Numbered from the stretch's first letter, positions 1 to 6,826 are shown. The stretch: DNA of 11,437 nucleotides from Paratractidigestivibacter sp963630635 (GCA_963630635.1 CAVGOA010000061.1:1-11437), one strand, 5' to 3'. Notes: generated by a model not told the origin, from the letters alone. Program-made: numbers and translations.

Positions 1-3000
1 GAGATCTCGTAGTCCTCGTAGTTGGCGCTGGCGACCTTGGCCTTTACGGTCGCGGCCTTGCCCCCGGCCGCGTCGGCCTTGAGCTTATAGGTCAGGAAAC
101 CGTCGGAGAGGCCTGCGTCCTCGATGATGCCGTCCTCGTCCTCGACGCTCACACTTGCCGAGCCGCCCGGGACGATGTAGACGCGGCAGCTGCCCTGCTC
201 ACCGGCCTTGCGGGCGTCGTTTACCGAGTACCCCGTGGTCGCGGCCTTCTTGATGGACGCGGTCTGCGAGCCCTTCGCGTCCTTAAGGACGTAGTTCTTG
301 GCGGCGCTCGTCTCGGCAAGCTGCACCGAGAAGTCCACCTTCGTGGCCGAGGCTACGTCCGCGGAGTTGAACGCCGCGGCCGTCACCGTGTAGTCCGTGC
401 CGAGGTCGAGCGACTCGCCGTCAACCAGACCGTCGAATGTCACGCCCGTGATCTCCGCGTCGGTCGAGCCGTCGTAGGTCTTATCGGCAACGGTCGCGCC
501 GGTGATGGCGAGCTGCTTGGCGGCGATGCTCGCCGTGGCCTTAACCGTGGTGGCCGCGGCGTAGTTGTCGGCGTCGGAGCCGGAAAGCGCGACGGAGACG
601 GTCACGTCCTTGCCGGCCCCGGCGCTCTTGTCGGCGAACGAGGCGCCGGTCACGTTAGCCGTCACGTCGTCACCAGCCACGACGCCGGCCAGGGTCACGG
701 CGGCCTTGGCGCCCGTCGTGCCGTCGTAGGCCTTGTCCTCGGCCGAAGCGGTCACAGTCAGCTGCTTGGCCGTGATGGTAAACGGTAGCTCGGAAGTGCC
801 GATGGCCGCGGTGCCGCGCTGGGCAGTCACTAGCAGGCGGTAGCTGCCCGCGTCGGAGGGCGCGGCGTTTCCGTCGATGTTGGCGTACTCCTCGCCATCC
901 TTCACTTGCCAGGTATAGGTCAGCGTCACGTCCGTCGCCGTGTTAGGCTCAGCGGCGACCGCAGAATCGTCGTATGCCACCGCCTGGCCGTCGTAGACCT
1001 TCGACCTGGTGCCAGCCTGGTCTTCGGCCATTTCGGCGCCGCCGTCAGAAACCAGCAGCTTCACGCCGGAAGTATCGAAGGGCTTGACAGAAAGCTTCAG
1101 GCCGTCATTGCCGTCGGGCGCCAGCTCATAGTTGGTGTTGTCGCTAAAGAGGCCCGTGGTCTCCGTCGCGCCGGTCACGACCGTGGGGTTTGCGCCGGGA
1201 TTAGAGGACGAGATGCCCACGGACGCATCGGCACCCATGCCGGGCGTGGCGACATTGATTTTTTGATTGGTGGCAAGATACGCGTTGTTTGCCGCGCCGC
1301 TCACCGTGTTGTCTTTAATGATCGCGTTGCCGGACATGATGAGCGTACGCCAGCTGTAGACGCCGGCGCCATTGCTTGCCGCCGAGTTGCCGGTGATGCT
1401 TCCGCCGGACATGGTGAACGTGCTGTTGTTGTAGACGCCGCCGCCGTAAGCGGCAGAGTTGCCGGTGATGCTGCCACCGGACATGGTGAACGTGCCGCGG
1501 TTATAGACGCCAGCGCCCTCGTTGGGGGCCGAATTTCCGGTGATGCTGCCGCCGCGCATGTCAAACGTGCCGTCGTTGAAGATGGCAACGCCGCCGCCGT
1601 TGGAGCCGCCGTATGAGTTGCCGGCAATCGAGCCGTTCCAAAGGGTAAGGGTACCGCCGTTGACGCAGATGCCGCGACCCTTCCTGCCCTCCGCGTGGGT
1701 GATCTTGCCAGCGGTTTCTTGGCAGTCGGTGATAGCCAGAGCCTTGCCTTCGGCGACCTCGATAACGTCTTTGCCGCTGCCCCCAATGATATCGTGCCCA
1801 TTGAGGCAGAGGTTGACGTTATAGTCACACGTCCAGGTGTCGTCGAGAGTAACGTCGGAGAGCAGGTAGTAGTTGCCGTCTGCCGTGATCTGGTCGAGGC
1901 TCTTTACAGCCTTCCACTTGAGGGTGGCGTGGTCCTGGTCTTGACAAGCGGCGTCGCCGCAGATCTTGTGTTCCTGCGGAATGGTCAAAGCGTCGACCAG
2001 CTTCACGACATTCCTAGCCTCATCCGCCATGAGCCCATACGTCTCATCGTCGCTAAAGAAGCCCGTGGTGGCCGTTGTGCTGCCTATCACAACGGGGTTG
2101 TCTCCAGGATTCTCCGCCGTAATGCCAACGCTCGAAGTGGCAGCAAGCTCTCCATTAGTCTTGAGGTAATACCCGCCATAGAGATAGAGGTTGTTGGCCT
2201 GGCCATCCTTATCGGTATTGCCTGCAATGGTCACAGAGTCAGATAACTCAAAATTACCCCAGCAAAATACGCCACCACCACTTGTTAATGCAGTATTGCC
2301 GGTAATACTGCCGCCGGTCATGGTGAACTTGCACCTGCTGGCATATTGTTCACCATAATTGAAAACACCGCCACCACAGTCAACCGTGTTGCCCGTGATG
2401 CTACCGCCGGTCATGGTGAAGGCGCCCTCATTATTGTAGACAGTGCCATTACAGCGCTGGCTACCGTCGTTCCCAAAGATCTTGCCGCCACGCATATTGA
2501 ACTCGCCGCCGTAGTTCGCAATGGCGACACCGCTGGAAAAATTACTGCCGGTATTACCGGTGATGTTGCCGTTCCAAAGGGTTAGGGTGCCGTAATTCTC
2601 GATGGCCCGCCCCTTCGCACCCTTGTTGTGGGTAATCTTGCCGACCTTGTCGCCTTCGTGGCAATCAGTAATATCGAGATTCGTGATAGATTCTTCAGCC
2701 CGCCTAACAATGATGGCGTCTTTGCCATCCGCGCCGATAATCGTGTGCCCGTTAAGGCAGAGCTTAATATCTGTTGACTTCCAAACATTCCAGGTATTAG
2801 AGAGGGTGACATCGGTCGTCAGGTAATAGCTGCCCGACGCGCTGGGAAGGCTGGTGCTGCTATCCCATGCGGTCCATTCAATTTCTGCATGCGAGGCATC
2901 GTCGCAGTCGGAGTCGCCGCAGATACGGTGGACGTGGGCACCCTCTGTCGAGGCAAGGGCCGCCTCGACAGAGCCATTGCCCGTCTCGACCACGGCGTTG

Positions 3001-3182
3001 TTCTCGTTGCCTTCTTCGGCCTGGCCCTCGGCGTCACCCAAGTTGGAGTCATCCGTGACGGTATAGGCGTCGACGGTCGACGACTCGCCCGTGTCCGTCT
3101 CCTGCACCGCAAAGGCGCCCGTGGGCATAAGCTGCGTCACCATGCACAGGGTGAGCAGAATACTCAAGAACCGTTTTTTCAT
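1..3182 (-). CDS. Large secreted modular surface protein (beta-helix and YDG repeats), C-terminus cut off by the window edge
   Basis: The frame stays open for 1060 codons from ATG 3182 to the left edge with no stop. Residues 1-25 form a signal peptide (MKKR, hydrophobic core, AFA cleavage site). Residues 26-84 are an acidic linker. Residues 85-404 and about 405-698 are two copies of one module: an HxxCGDxxC...H motif, a GxYYL.(T/S)DVTL...LCLNGH segment, an ITDC segment, then GGSITGN rungs typical of right-handed parallel beta-helices. Residues about 700-979 hold three Ig-like units with a YDG signature near 729, 818 and 902. Residues 980-1060 are unassigned. Such modules are known from big surface proteins of gut anaerobes, so an adhesin or glycan-binding role is inferred. 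The anchor (LPXTG or other) is not visible. A GGAGGA Shine-Dalgarno four bases upstream fixes the start. Cys13 does not fit a lipobox. Confidence is high for a real secreted protein and low for function. Confidence 0.93.
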   Translation of the reverse strand, partial: MKKRFLSILLTLCMVTQLMPTGAFAVQETDTGESSTVDAYTVTDDSNLGDAEGQAEEGNENNAVVETGNGSVEAALASTEGAHVHRICGDSDCDDASHAEIEWTAWDSSTSLPSASGSYYLTTDVTLSNTWNVWKSTDIKLCLNGHTIIGADGKDAIIVRRAEESITNLDITDCHEGDKVGKITHNKGAKGRAIENYGTLTLWNGNITGNTGSNFSSGVAIANYGGEFNMRGGKIFGNDGSQRCNGTVYNNEGAFTMTGGSITGNTVDCGGGVFNYGEQYASRCKFTMTGGSITGNTALTSGGGVFCWGNFELSDSVTIAGNTDKDGQANNLYLYGGYYLKTNGELAATSSVGITAENPGDNPVVIGSTTATTGFFSDDETYGLMADEARNVVKLVDALTIPQEHKICGDAACQDQDHATLKWKAVKSLDQITADGNYYLLSDVTLDDTWTCDYNVNLCLNGHDIIGGSGKDVIEVAEGKALAITDCQETAGKITHAEGRKGRGICVNGGTLTLWNGSIAGNSYGGSNGGGVAIFNDGTFDMRGGSITGNSAPNEGAGVYNRGTFTMSGGSITGNSAAYGGGVYNNSTFTMSGGSITGNSAASNGAGVYSWRTLIMSGNAIIKDNTVSGAANNAYLATNQKINVATPGMGADASVGISSSNPGANPTVVTGATETTGLFSDNTNYELAPDGNDGLKLSVKPFDTSGVKLLVSDGGAEMAEDQAGTRSKVYDGQAVAYDDSAVAAEPNTATDVTLTYTWQVKDGEEYANIDGNAAPSDAGSYRLLVTAQRGTAAIGTSELPFTITAKQLTVTASAEDKAYDGTTGAKAAVTLAGVVAGDDVTANVTGASFADKSAGAGKDVTVSVALSGSDADNYAAATTVKATASIAAKQLAITGATVADKTYDGSTDAEITGVTFDGLVDGESLDLGTDYTVTAAAFNSADVASATKVDFSVQLAETSAAKNYVLKDAKGSQTASIKKAATTGYSVNDARKAGEQGSCRVYIVPGGSASVSVEDEDGIIEDAGLSDGFLTYKLKADAAGGKAATVKAKVASANYEDYEI
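246..770 (-). repeat. Two tandem YDG-type Ig-like repeats (residues 805-887 and 888-979)
   Basis: Each unit opens with AKQL(T/A)(V/I)T, has a (A/T)YDG(T/S)T signature about 13 residues later, and closes with a TASI strand leading into the next K. The period is 83-92 residues. A more divergent unit with VYDGQAVAYD lies just upstream, around residues 700-804. The YDG family is found in bacterial adhesins and extracellular glycan-active proteins as a stalk or spacer domain. Here it probably separates the beta-helix head from the cell surface. Confidence 0.75.
1088..1970 (-). repeat. Surface-protein module, copy 2 (residues 405 to about 698)
   Basis: This is the second copy of the module, starting at His405. 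It has the same order of landmarks as copy 1 but G/C-rich third positions like the neighbouring genes. Its beta-helix part is cleaner, with three almost identical rungs, and ends in a GLFSDNTNYEL segment that matches GFFSDDETYGL in copy 1. The right-hand boundary against the YDG region is approximate. Confidence 0.82.
1384..1640 (-). repeat. Tandem beta-helix rung repeats inside copy 2
   Basis: Near-identical DNA units encoding FTMSGGSITGNSA and a GGGVYN turn recur, with unit starts at about 1384, 1456, 1531 and 1615. The spacing is 72, 75 and 84 bases (24, 25 and 28 residues), all in frame, as expected for successive coils of a parallel beta-helix. Units are similar enough at DNA level to allow rung gain or loss by slippage or recombination. 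Two related units lie in copy 1 around 2285-2420. Confidence 0.8.
1971..2930 (-). repeat. Surface-protein module, copy 1 (residues 85-404)
   Basis: This is the first copy of a duplicated protein module. It starts at His85 (HRICGD) and ends before the matching His405 (HKICGD). Landmarks line up with copy 2: C88/C408, C93/C413, LCLNGH at C142/C459, ITDC at C174/C487, and a TLTLWNG segment leading into the rungs. Copy 1 has more A/T at third positions and four extra cysteines within its rungs (QRCNG, VDCGG, SRCKF, VFCWG). The duplication is clear at protein level and much weaker at DNA level, so it is old or recombined from a relative. Confidence 0.85.
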
Positions 3183-3186
3183 TTAT

Positions 3187-3192
3187 TCCTCC
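3187..3192 (-). promoter_or_regulatory. Ribosome binding site of the surface-protein gene
   Basis: On the minus strand GGAGGA lies four bases (ATAA) before ATG 3182. It is close to the anti-Shine-Dalgarno consensus and is followed by a convincing signal peptide, which settles the start of the gene. Confidence 0.8.
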
Positions 3193-3256
3193 AACAACAA
3201 CCCGGCCATCCGCAAAAAGGCAGCAAGCCCCGGCAATTTTCGCGTTTCTACATCGG

Positions 3257-3262
3257 ATTATC
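3257..3262 (-). promoter_or_regulatory. Possible -10 box for the surface-protein gene
   Basis: The minus strand reads GATAAT here, five of six matches to the -10 consensus, about 75 bases before the start codon. No good -35 box is found at 16-18 bases. TTGTGT at 3286-3291 is 23 bases away, which is too far. It could be an activator-dependent promoter or a chance match. Confidence 0.3.
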
Positions 3263-3358
3263 TTAAGCCATGCCATCAGGCCGCCACACAACAAATACCC
3301 CTCGTCAGGGGGCATAATTCCCGCCGAGAAGTCCATGACCTTAGACACCCCGCAAACC

Positions 3359-3499
3359 AAAAACGCGACAAATGTGCCAACGAAATTGGGTTTCCCGGGT
3401 AGCCGCTCCTCTCGTCGTATCAAAACCGCAGGTCAACGCACTGCGGTTTTCTCGGCTACTCGCCCATATCGATTTCGTTGGCACATTTGTCGCGTTTTT
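3359..3499. repeat. Nested palindromic element with perfect 28-bp outer arms
   Basis: Bases 3359-3386 (AAAAACGCGAC...CGAAAT) are the exact reverse complement of 3472-3499. Inside, GTAGCCG (3399-3405) pairs with CGGCTAC (3453-3459). At the centre AAAACCGCAG (3422-3431) and CTGCGGTTTT (3441-3450) form a perfect 10-bp stem around a 9-base loop. The three nested stems share one axis. Because both flanking genes point away from it, it is not a terminator between convergent genes. It has the look of a dispersed extragenic palindrome or small non-autonomous element, but no target-site duplication is evident at its edges. Confidence 0.9.
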
Positions 3500-3617
3500 C
3501 AATTTGGAGACGCACCACAGCGAACCCGCGAGGCTCGCAAACCCGCCGCGCACCCGCCACCCCATGGTGGTTTTGGCGCAGGCGGCGGCTCGCGCCGCGC
3601 ACGCCGGGCGGCGGACG

Positions 3618-3623
3618 TATACT
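3618..3623 (+). promoter_or_regulatory. Candidate -10 box of the galE operon
   Basis: TATACT matches five of six -10 consensus bases and lies 41 bases before ATG 3665. The expected -35 position (about 3595-3600) is GC-rich without a TTGACA-like hexamer. A short AGCCG/CGGCT inverted repeat (3632-3643) falls in the predicted leader. Confidence 0.45.
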
Positions 3624-3664
3624 AAGTGGTTAGCCGCACGGCTCATCCAAACGAAAGGACTCCC

Positions 3665-4720
3665 ATGAGCGAGAACCTTACCCCCAAAGACACCTGCGTG
3701 CTCGTCACCGGTGGCGCCGGCTTCATTGGCAGCCACACCGTAGTCGAGCTTCTCCAAAACGGCTATGAGGTCGTCATCGTCGACGACCTGTCCAACGCGT
3801 CCGAGAAGGTCCTTGACCGCATCGACACCATCGTTGGCCCCCAGGCCGCCGAGCGCCTGTCCTTCTACCGCGCCGACGTCAACGACCGCGAGGCCCTGGA
3901 GTGCATCTTTGACGAGAACCACATCGACCGCGTGATCCACTTTGCCGGCTACAAGGCCGTGGGCGAGTCGGTCTCGAAGCCCGTCGAGTACTACTCCAAC
4001 AACATCGGCAACACGCTGACCCTGGTCGACGTCATGCGCAACCATGGCTGCAAGTCGATCATCTTCTCGAGCTCGGCCACCGTCTACGGCGACCCGGATT
4101 CCCTGCCTTTGACCGAGGCAAGCCCCAAGAAGCCGGCCACCAACCCCTACGGCTGGACCAAGTGGATGATCGAGCAGATGCTGACCGACCTGCACACCGC
4201 CGACCCCGAGTGGAACGTCGTTCTTCTCCGCTATTTCAACCCCATCGGCGCCCACCCCACGGGCCTTATGGGAGAAGACCCCAAGGGCATCCCCAACAAC
4301 CTGGTGCCCTACGTCGCGCAGACCGCCATTGGCAAGCGCGAGGCCGTCCACGTCTTTGGCAACGACTATGACACCCCCGACGGCACGGGCGTGCGCGACT
4401 ACATCCACGTCTGCGACCTGGCGAGCGGCCACGCGGCTGCCCTGGCCTGGATGAACGGCCGCGAGGGCGTCGAGATCTTTAACCTGGGCACCGGCAAGGG
4501 TACCTCGGTGCTTGAGATCATCACCGCCTTTGGCAAGGCCTGCGGCAAAGAGATCCCCTACGTCATCGACCCGCGCCGCCCCGGCGACGTCACCTCTAAC
4601 TACGCCGATTGCGCCAAGGCCAAGGAGCTCATGGGTTGGGAGGCCAAGTACGGCATCGACGACATGTGCCGCGACTCCTGGAACTGGCAGTCCCACAACC
4701 CCAACGGCTACGAGGGCTAG
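3665..4720 (+). CDS. galE: UDP-glucose 4-epimerase (GalE family)
   Basis: This 351-residue cytoplasmic enzyme is expected to interconvert UDP-glucose and UDP-galactose with tightly bound NAD+, feeding galactose use and envelope glycan synthesis. It is a short-chain dehydrogenase-type fold of normal length. The Rossmann motif GGAGFIG is at 16-22, the catalytic SSSATVYG segment at 135-142 (S137), and YxxxK at Y162/K166. Residue N312 (SNYAD) aligns with the position that is Tyr299 in E. coli GalE and Cys307 in human GALE, where a bulky Tyr excludes N-acetylated sugars; Asn here leaves open UDP-GlcNAc/GalNAc activity. ATG 3665 is chosen because AAAGGA sits just upstream. An in-frame GTG at 3626 lies only three bases beyond the -10 box and is rejected. 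It probably leads an operon with the next two genes, with nine bases to the following start. Confidence 0.95.
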   Translation: MSENLTPKDTCVLVTGGAGFIGSHTVVELLQNGYEVVIVDDLSNASEKVLDRIDTIVGPQAAERLSFYRADVNDREALECIFDENHIDRVIHFAGYKAVGESVSKPVEYYSNNIGNTLTLVDVMRNHGCKSIIFSSSATVYGDPDSLPLTEASPKKPATNPYGWTKWMIEQMLTDLHTADPEWNVVLLRYFNPIGAHPTGLMGEDPKGIPNNLVPYVAQTAIGKREAVHVFGNDYDTPDGTGVRDYIHVCDLASGHAAALAWMNGREGVEIFNLGTGKGTSVLEIITAFGKACGKEIPYVIDPRRPGDVTSNYADCAKAKELMGWEAKYGIDDMCRDSWNWQSHNPNGYEG

Positions 4721-4729
4721 GTCGCGCGC

Positions 4730-5776
4730 GTGGCAAACCCGTTTCTCACCTACCTCAAAGAGCGCCTTCCGCTTGTCGAGAAGGGCCTGGCCGCTGCGGC
4801 CGACTCTCCCCTCTTTCCAAACCAAGCGCAGGTAGATGACCTAAACCAGTACCTGTATGCACCGCTTGCCGCCTTCACGCAAGGAGGCGGCAAGCGCGTG
4901 CGACCCGTCTTGTGCCTGCTGGGTGCCGAGGCTGCGGGCGCCGCTCCCGAGGCGGCCCTGGCCCCGGCTGTGGCTGTTGAGCTCTTCCAAAGCGCGGCTT
5001 TGATCCACGACGACATCGCCGATGAGAGCGATCTGCGCCGCGGCGAGCCGTGCCTGTACCGCGTGCACGGCACCGGCCTGGCCATCAACATGGGCGACTT
5101 GTCGCTCACGCAGGTCTTCGAGGTCGTGCTGGCAGACGCCTCGCTTGACGCCAAGGCCAAGGTCCGCCTGCTTGAAACCCTGGTCAAGATGGAGCGCCAC
5201 ACCTTGGAGGGCCAGGCCCTTGACCTGGGCTGGGCTCGTGACGAGCGCTGGGACATAACCGAGAAGGACTACTGGGCCATGGTCGTGGGCAAGACGGCCT
5301 ATTACACCGCGGCCTCGCCGCTGGTGCTGGGCGCTATCTGCGCCGGCGCCTCGCAGGAGACCCTGGACGAGCTGAGCCAGGTGGGCCTGTGCGCGGGCGT
5401 TGCCTTCCAAATCCAAGACGACCTTCTCAACTTGGTGGGAGACCCCGCCGCCCAGGGCAAGGACCTTCGCAGCGACATCACCGAGGGCAAGCGCACCTTG
5501 GCCGTGGTCTATGCGCTAGAACACCTTGACGATAAGAACAAAGCGCAGCTCATTGGGCTTCTTGGTAGCGGAACAACCGACGCCGCGGAGCTTGCCCGGG
5601 CCGTTGACCTTATCGAGCTGGGCGGCGGAATCGAGTATTGCCGCCAGGTGGCGCAGGACAACATCGCCCGCGCCAAGGAAGCGGCCCGTTCGTCGGCCGC
5701 GGCGGGTCACATAACGGTTGAGGCAAGCGAGCTTCTTGTTTCTATGGCAGACTTCTTCGTGGAGCGCGCGGGTTAG
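4730..5776 (+). CDS. All-trans polyprenyl diphosphate synthase
   Basis: This 348-residue isoprenoid chain-elongating enzyme condenses isopentenyl diphosphate onto an allylic primer. The first aspartate-rich motif is DDIAD at 94-98, followed by ESDLRRG. The second is DDLLNLVGD at 230-238, followed by GKDLRSDITEGKRT. GGGKRVRP near the N-terminus is the usual substrate-binding segment. There is no two-residue insertion in the first motif, and the fourth and fifth residues before it are both Ala. In this family small residues there permit long products, so a medium or long chain (as for the menaquinone tail) is likelier than FPP. The ESDLRRG context also resembles IspB and heptaprenyl synthases. 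The start is GTG 4730, nine bases after galE, with only a weak Shine-Dalgarno (GAGGG inside the galE end), suggesting translational coupling. The exact product length cannot be read from sequence. Confidence 0.9.
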   Translation: MANPFLTYLKERLPLVEKGLAAAADSPLFPNQAQVDDLNQYLYAPLAAFTQGGGKRVRPVLCLLGAEAAGAAPEAALAPAVAVELFQSAALIHDDIADESDLRRGEPCLYRVHGTGLAINMGDLSLTQVFEVVLADASLDAKAKVRLLETLVKMERHTLEGQALDLGWARDERWDITEKDYWAMVVGKTAYYTAASPLVLGAICAGASQETLDELSQVGLCAGVAFQIQDDLLNLVGDPAAQGKDLRSDITEGKRTLAVVYALEHLDDKNKAQLIGLLGSGTTDAAELARAVDLIELGGGIEYCRQVAQDNIARAKEAARSSAAAGHITVEASELLVSMADFFVERAG

Positions 5777-5821
5777 CAAACGCACGGCTCACGTCACTTT
5801 TGTATCTATAGGAGAGCTTTG

Positions 5822-6748
5822 ATGGAAACTTACAAGTTGGGCGCGCAGGGCGCGGCCGTCGAGGACATTCAGGAGCGCCTGGTCGACTTGGGCTACAAGA
5901 TCGACGCGGCCGAGCGCGAGCAAAAGTCCTTTGGCCGCTCGACCGGCAACGCCGTGGCCCGCTTTAGGCTCGACCACGACCTGTCGCTGGGCGACTTTGT
6001 TGACACCGCCACCTGGGCGGCTTTGGTCGATGAGGGCTACGAACTGGGCGACAGGACCCTCTACCTGCGCCTTCCCAACTTCCACGGCAACGATGTCAAG
6101 CAGCTGCAGGAGCGCCTGAACGTCCTGGGCTTCTCGTGCGGCGAGGTGGACTGCGCCTTTGGTGTCCACACCGAGGCTGCGGTCAAGCTCTTCCAGGAGA
6201 GCGTGGGTCTTCTCGCCGACGGCATGGCCTTCCAGGACACCTTTGACGCCATCGAGCGCTTGAAGCACGTGTGGGACGGCAAGCCCGCCGCCGGCCCCCA
6301 CCCCGCCGGCTCCATGGGGTTTGCTCGTGCGGCCAGCGTGTTGGAGGACGCCAACCTGGCCATCACCGGCGCCGACCCCATCGCGCGAAACGTGGCCGGC
6401 CGCATCTGGAACCTGGCCAACGCCACCACCGACAACTGCCGCATGCAGCTGATTGACTCGCTTGAGGCTGCGCCGAGCGACGCCCCCGTGGTCATCGTGC
6501 TTTCTGCCACGCCGCACCGCGAGAATGTACCCGCGCCGGTGGGCTCCATCATGCTGGACGACATCGAGACCTTGCCGCGCCGCCTGCGCACGGCCATCCA
6601 GGTCTCGCCCAACAAACCGCACGTCGCGCGTATCGAGCTGCCCGTGGGCGCCGACCCCGACGGCTCCTTTACCATCGGCGACGCGCAGACCTTCGCGGTG
6701 CTGCTGCTTGACGCGATCTGCGCCGCCTTCGACGGACTGGAGCTTTAA
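5822..6748 (+). CDS. CwlM-like protein with two peptidoglycan-binding repeats, no signal peptide
   Basis: This 308-residue protein has two PG_binding_1-type repeats (residues about 5-69 and 83-148; second repeat with NDVKQLQERLNVLGF and TEAAVKLFQ). The linker LGDRTLYLRLPN is very like the corresponding stretch of actinobacterial CwlM proteins. In CwlM an amidase_3 domain follows. Here residues 165-308 keep a similar size and an alpha/beta look (VVIVLSA at 223-229) but I see no DPGHGG zinc motif or catalytic Glu pattern, so amidase activity is doubtful. There is no signal peptide or membrane segment. Mycobacterial CwlM is cytoplasmic and regulates MurA in peptidoglycan precursor synthesis; a regulatory role here is inference by analogy. 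ATG 5822 follows AGGAGAG with five bases spacing; the preceding TTG 5819 is too close. It lies 45 bases after the prenyl synthase, probably in the same operon. Confidence 0.8.
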   Translation: METYKLGAQGAAVEDIQERLVDLGYKIDAAEREQKSFGRSTGNAVARFRLDHDLSLGDFVDTATWAALVDEGYELGDRTLYLRLPNFHGNDVKQLQERLNVLGFSCGEVDCAFGVHTEAAVKLFQESVGLLADGMAFQDTFDAIERLKHVWDGKPAAGPHPAGSMGFARAASVLEDANLAITGADPIARNVAGRIWNLANATTDNCRMQLIDSLEAAPSDAPVVIVLSATPHRENVPAPVGSIMLDDIETLPRRLRTAIQVSPNKPHVARIELPVGADPDGSFTIGDAQTFAVLLLDAICAAFDGLEL

Positions 6749-6779
6749 CGGCACCTCCGCTCAACCCCCTCCACGCACG

Positions 6780-6815
6780 AAAAAACGGCCCGACTACCAA
6801 CCGGTAGCCGGGCCG
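6780..6815 (-). terminator. Rho-independent terminator of tRNA-Gln
   Basis: On the minus strand a 13-bp stem with one G-U pair (CGGCCCGGCTACC / GGTAGTCGGGCCG) closes a GGTT loop and is followed by six T residues. It begins 12 bases after the tRNA CCA end. The T-run lies only on the minus-strand side, so it serves the tRNA rather than the convergent plus-strand operon. Confidence 0.93.
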
Positions 6816-6826
6816 CAGCTTTGCAG

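Larger units (their letters stand above)
3183..3664. other. Intergenic region between divergent surface gene and galE (482 bp)
   Basis: No credible gene is seen here. The short open frames either cross the palindrome or lack a ribosome binding site. The left part (3183-3358) is the leader and promoter zone of the minus-strand surface gene and includes a small CCCC/GGGG hairpin at about 3298-3312. The middle (3359-3499) is a nested palindrome. The right part (3500-3664) is very GC-rich, has a short CCACC/GGTGG hairpin near 3560-3570, and ends in the galE promoter and leader. Confidence 0.7.

Noticed and set aside
1384..2420. Tandem repeats considered as a CRISPR array
   Set aside because: The repeats are in frame, spaced by 24-28 codons, encode a beta-helix rung motif and lie within a continuous coding frame.
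3144..3146. Cys13 of the surface protein as a lipoprotein attachment site
   Set aside because: It lies inside the hydrophobic core and is preceded by Leu, not by Ala, Gly or Ser. A standard AFA cleavage site follows at residue 25.
3183..3260. Possible cyclic-di-GMP-type riboswitch in the surface-gene leader
   Set aside because: The leader has an ACGCGAAAA stretch and an ATGGCCGGGTTG stretch loosely like the 3' part of GEMM RNAs. The GGCAAACC element and closing stems are absent, so the resemblance is probably chance. A covariance-model scan would decide.
906..3266. A series of plus-strand open frames (for example 906-1616, 1695-2246, 2889-3266)
   Set aside because: They are antisense to the single long surface-protein frame, which has a signal peptide, repeats and a strong ribosome binding site.
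3335..3668. Small plus-strand genes in the 3183-3664 gap
   Set aside because: The frames run through the palindrome, lack ribosome binding sites and give Arg/Ala/Pro-rich translations typical of non-coding high-GC DNA.
3341..4825. Long open frame (494 codons) on the minus strand across galE
   Set aside because: It is an antisense shadow of galE. High G/C at third positions removes stops from the opposite strand. It has no family motifs, no good start signal and runs through the palindrome.
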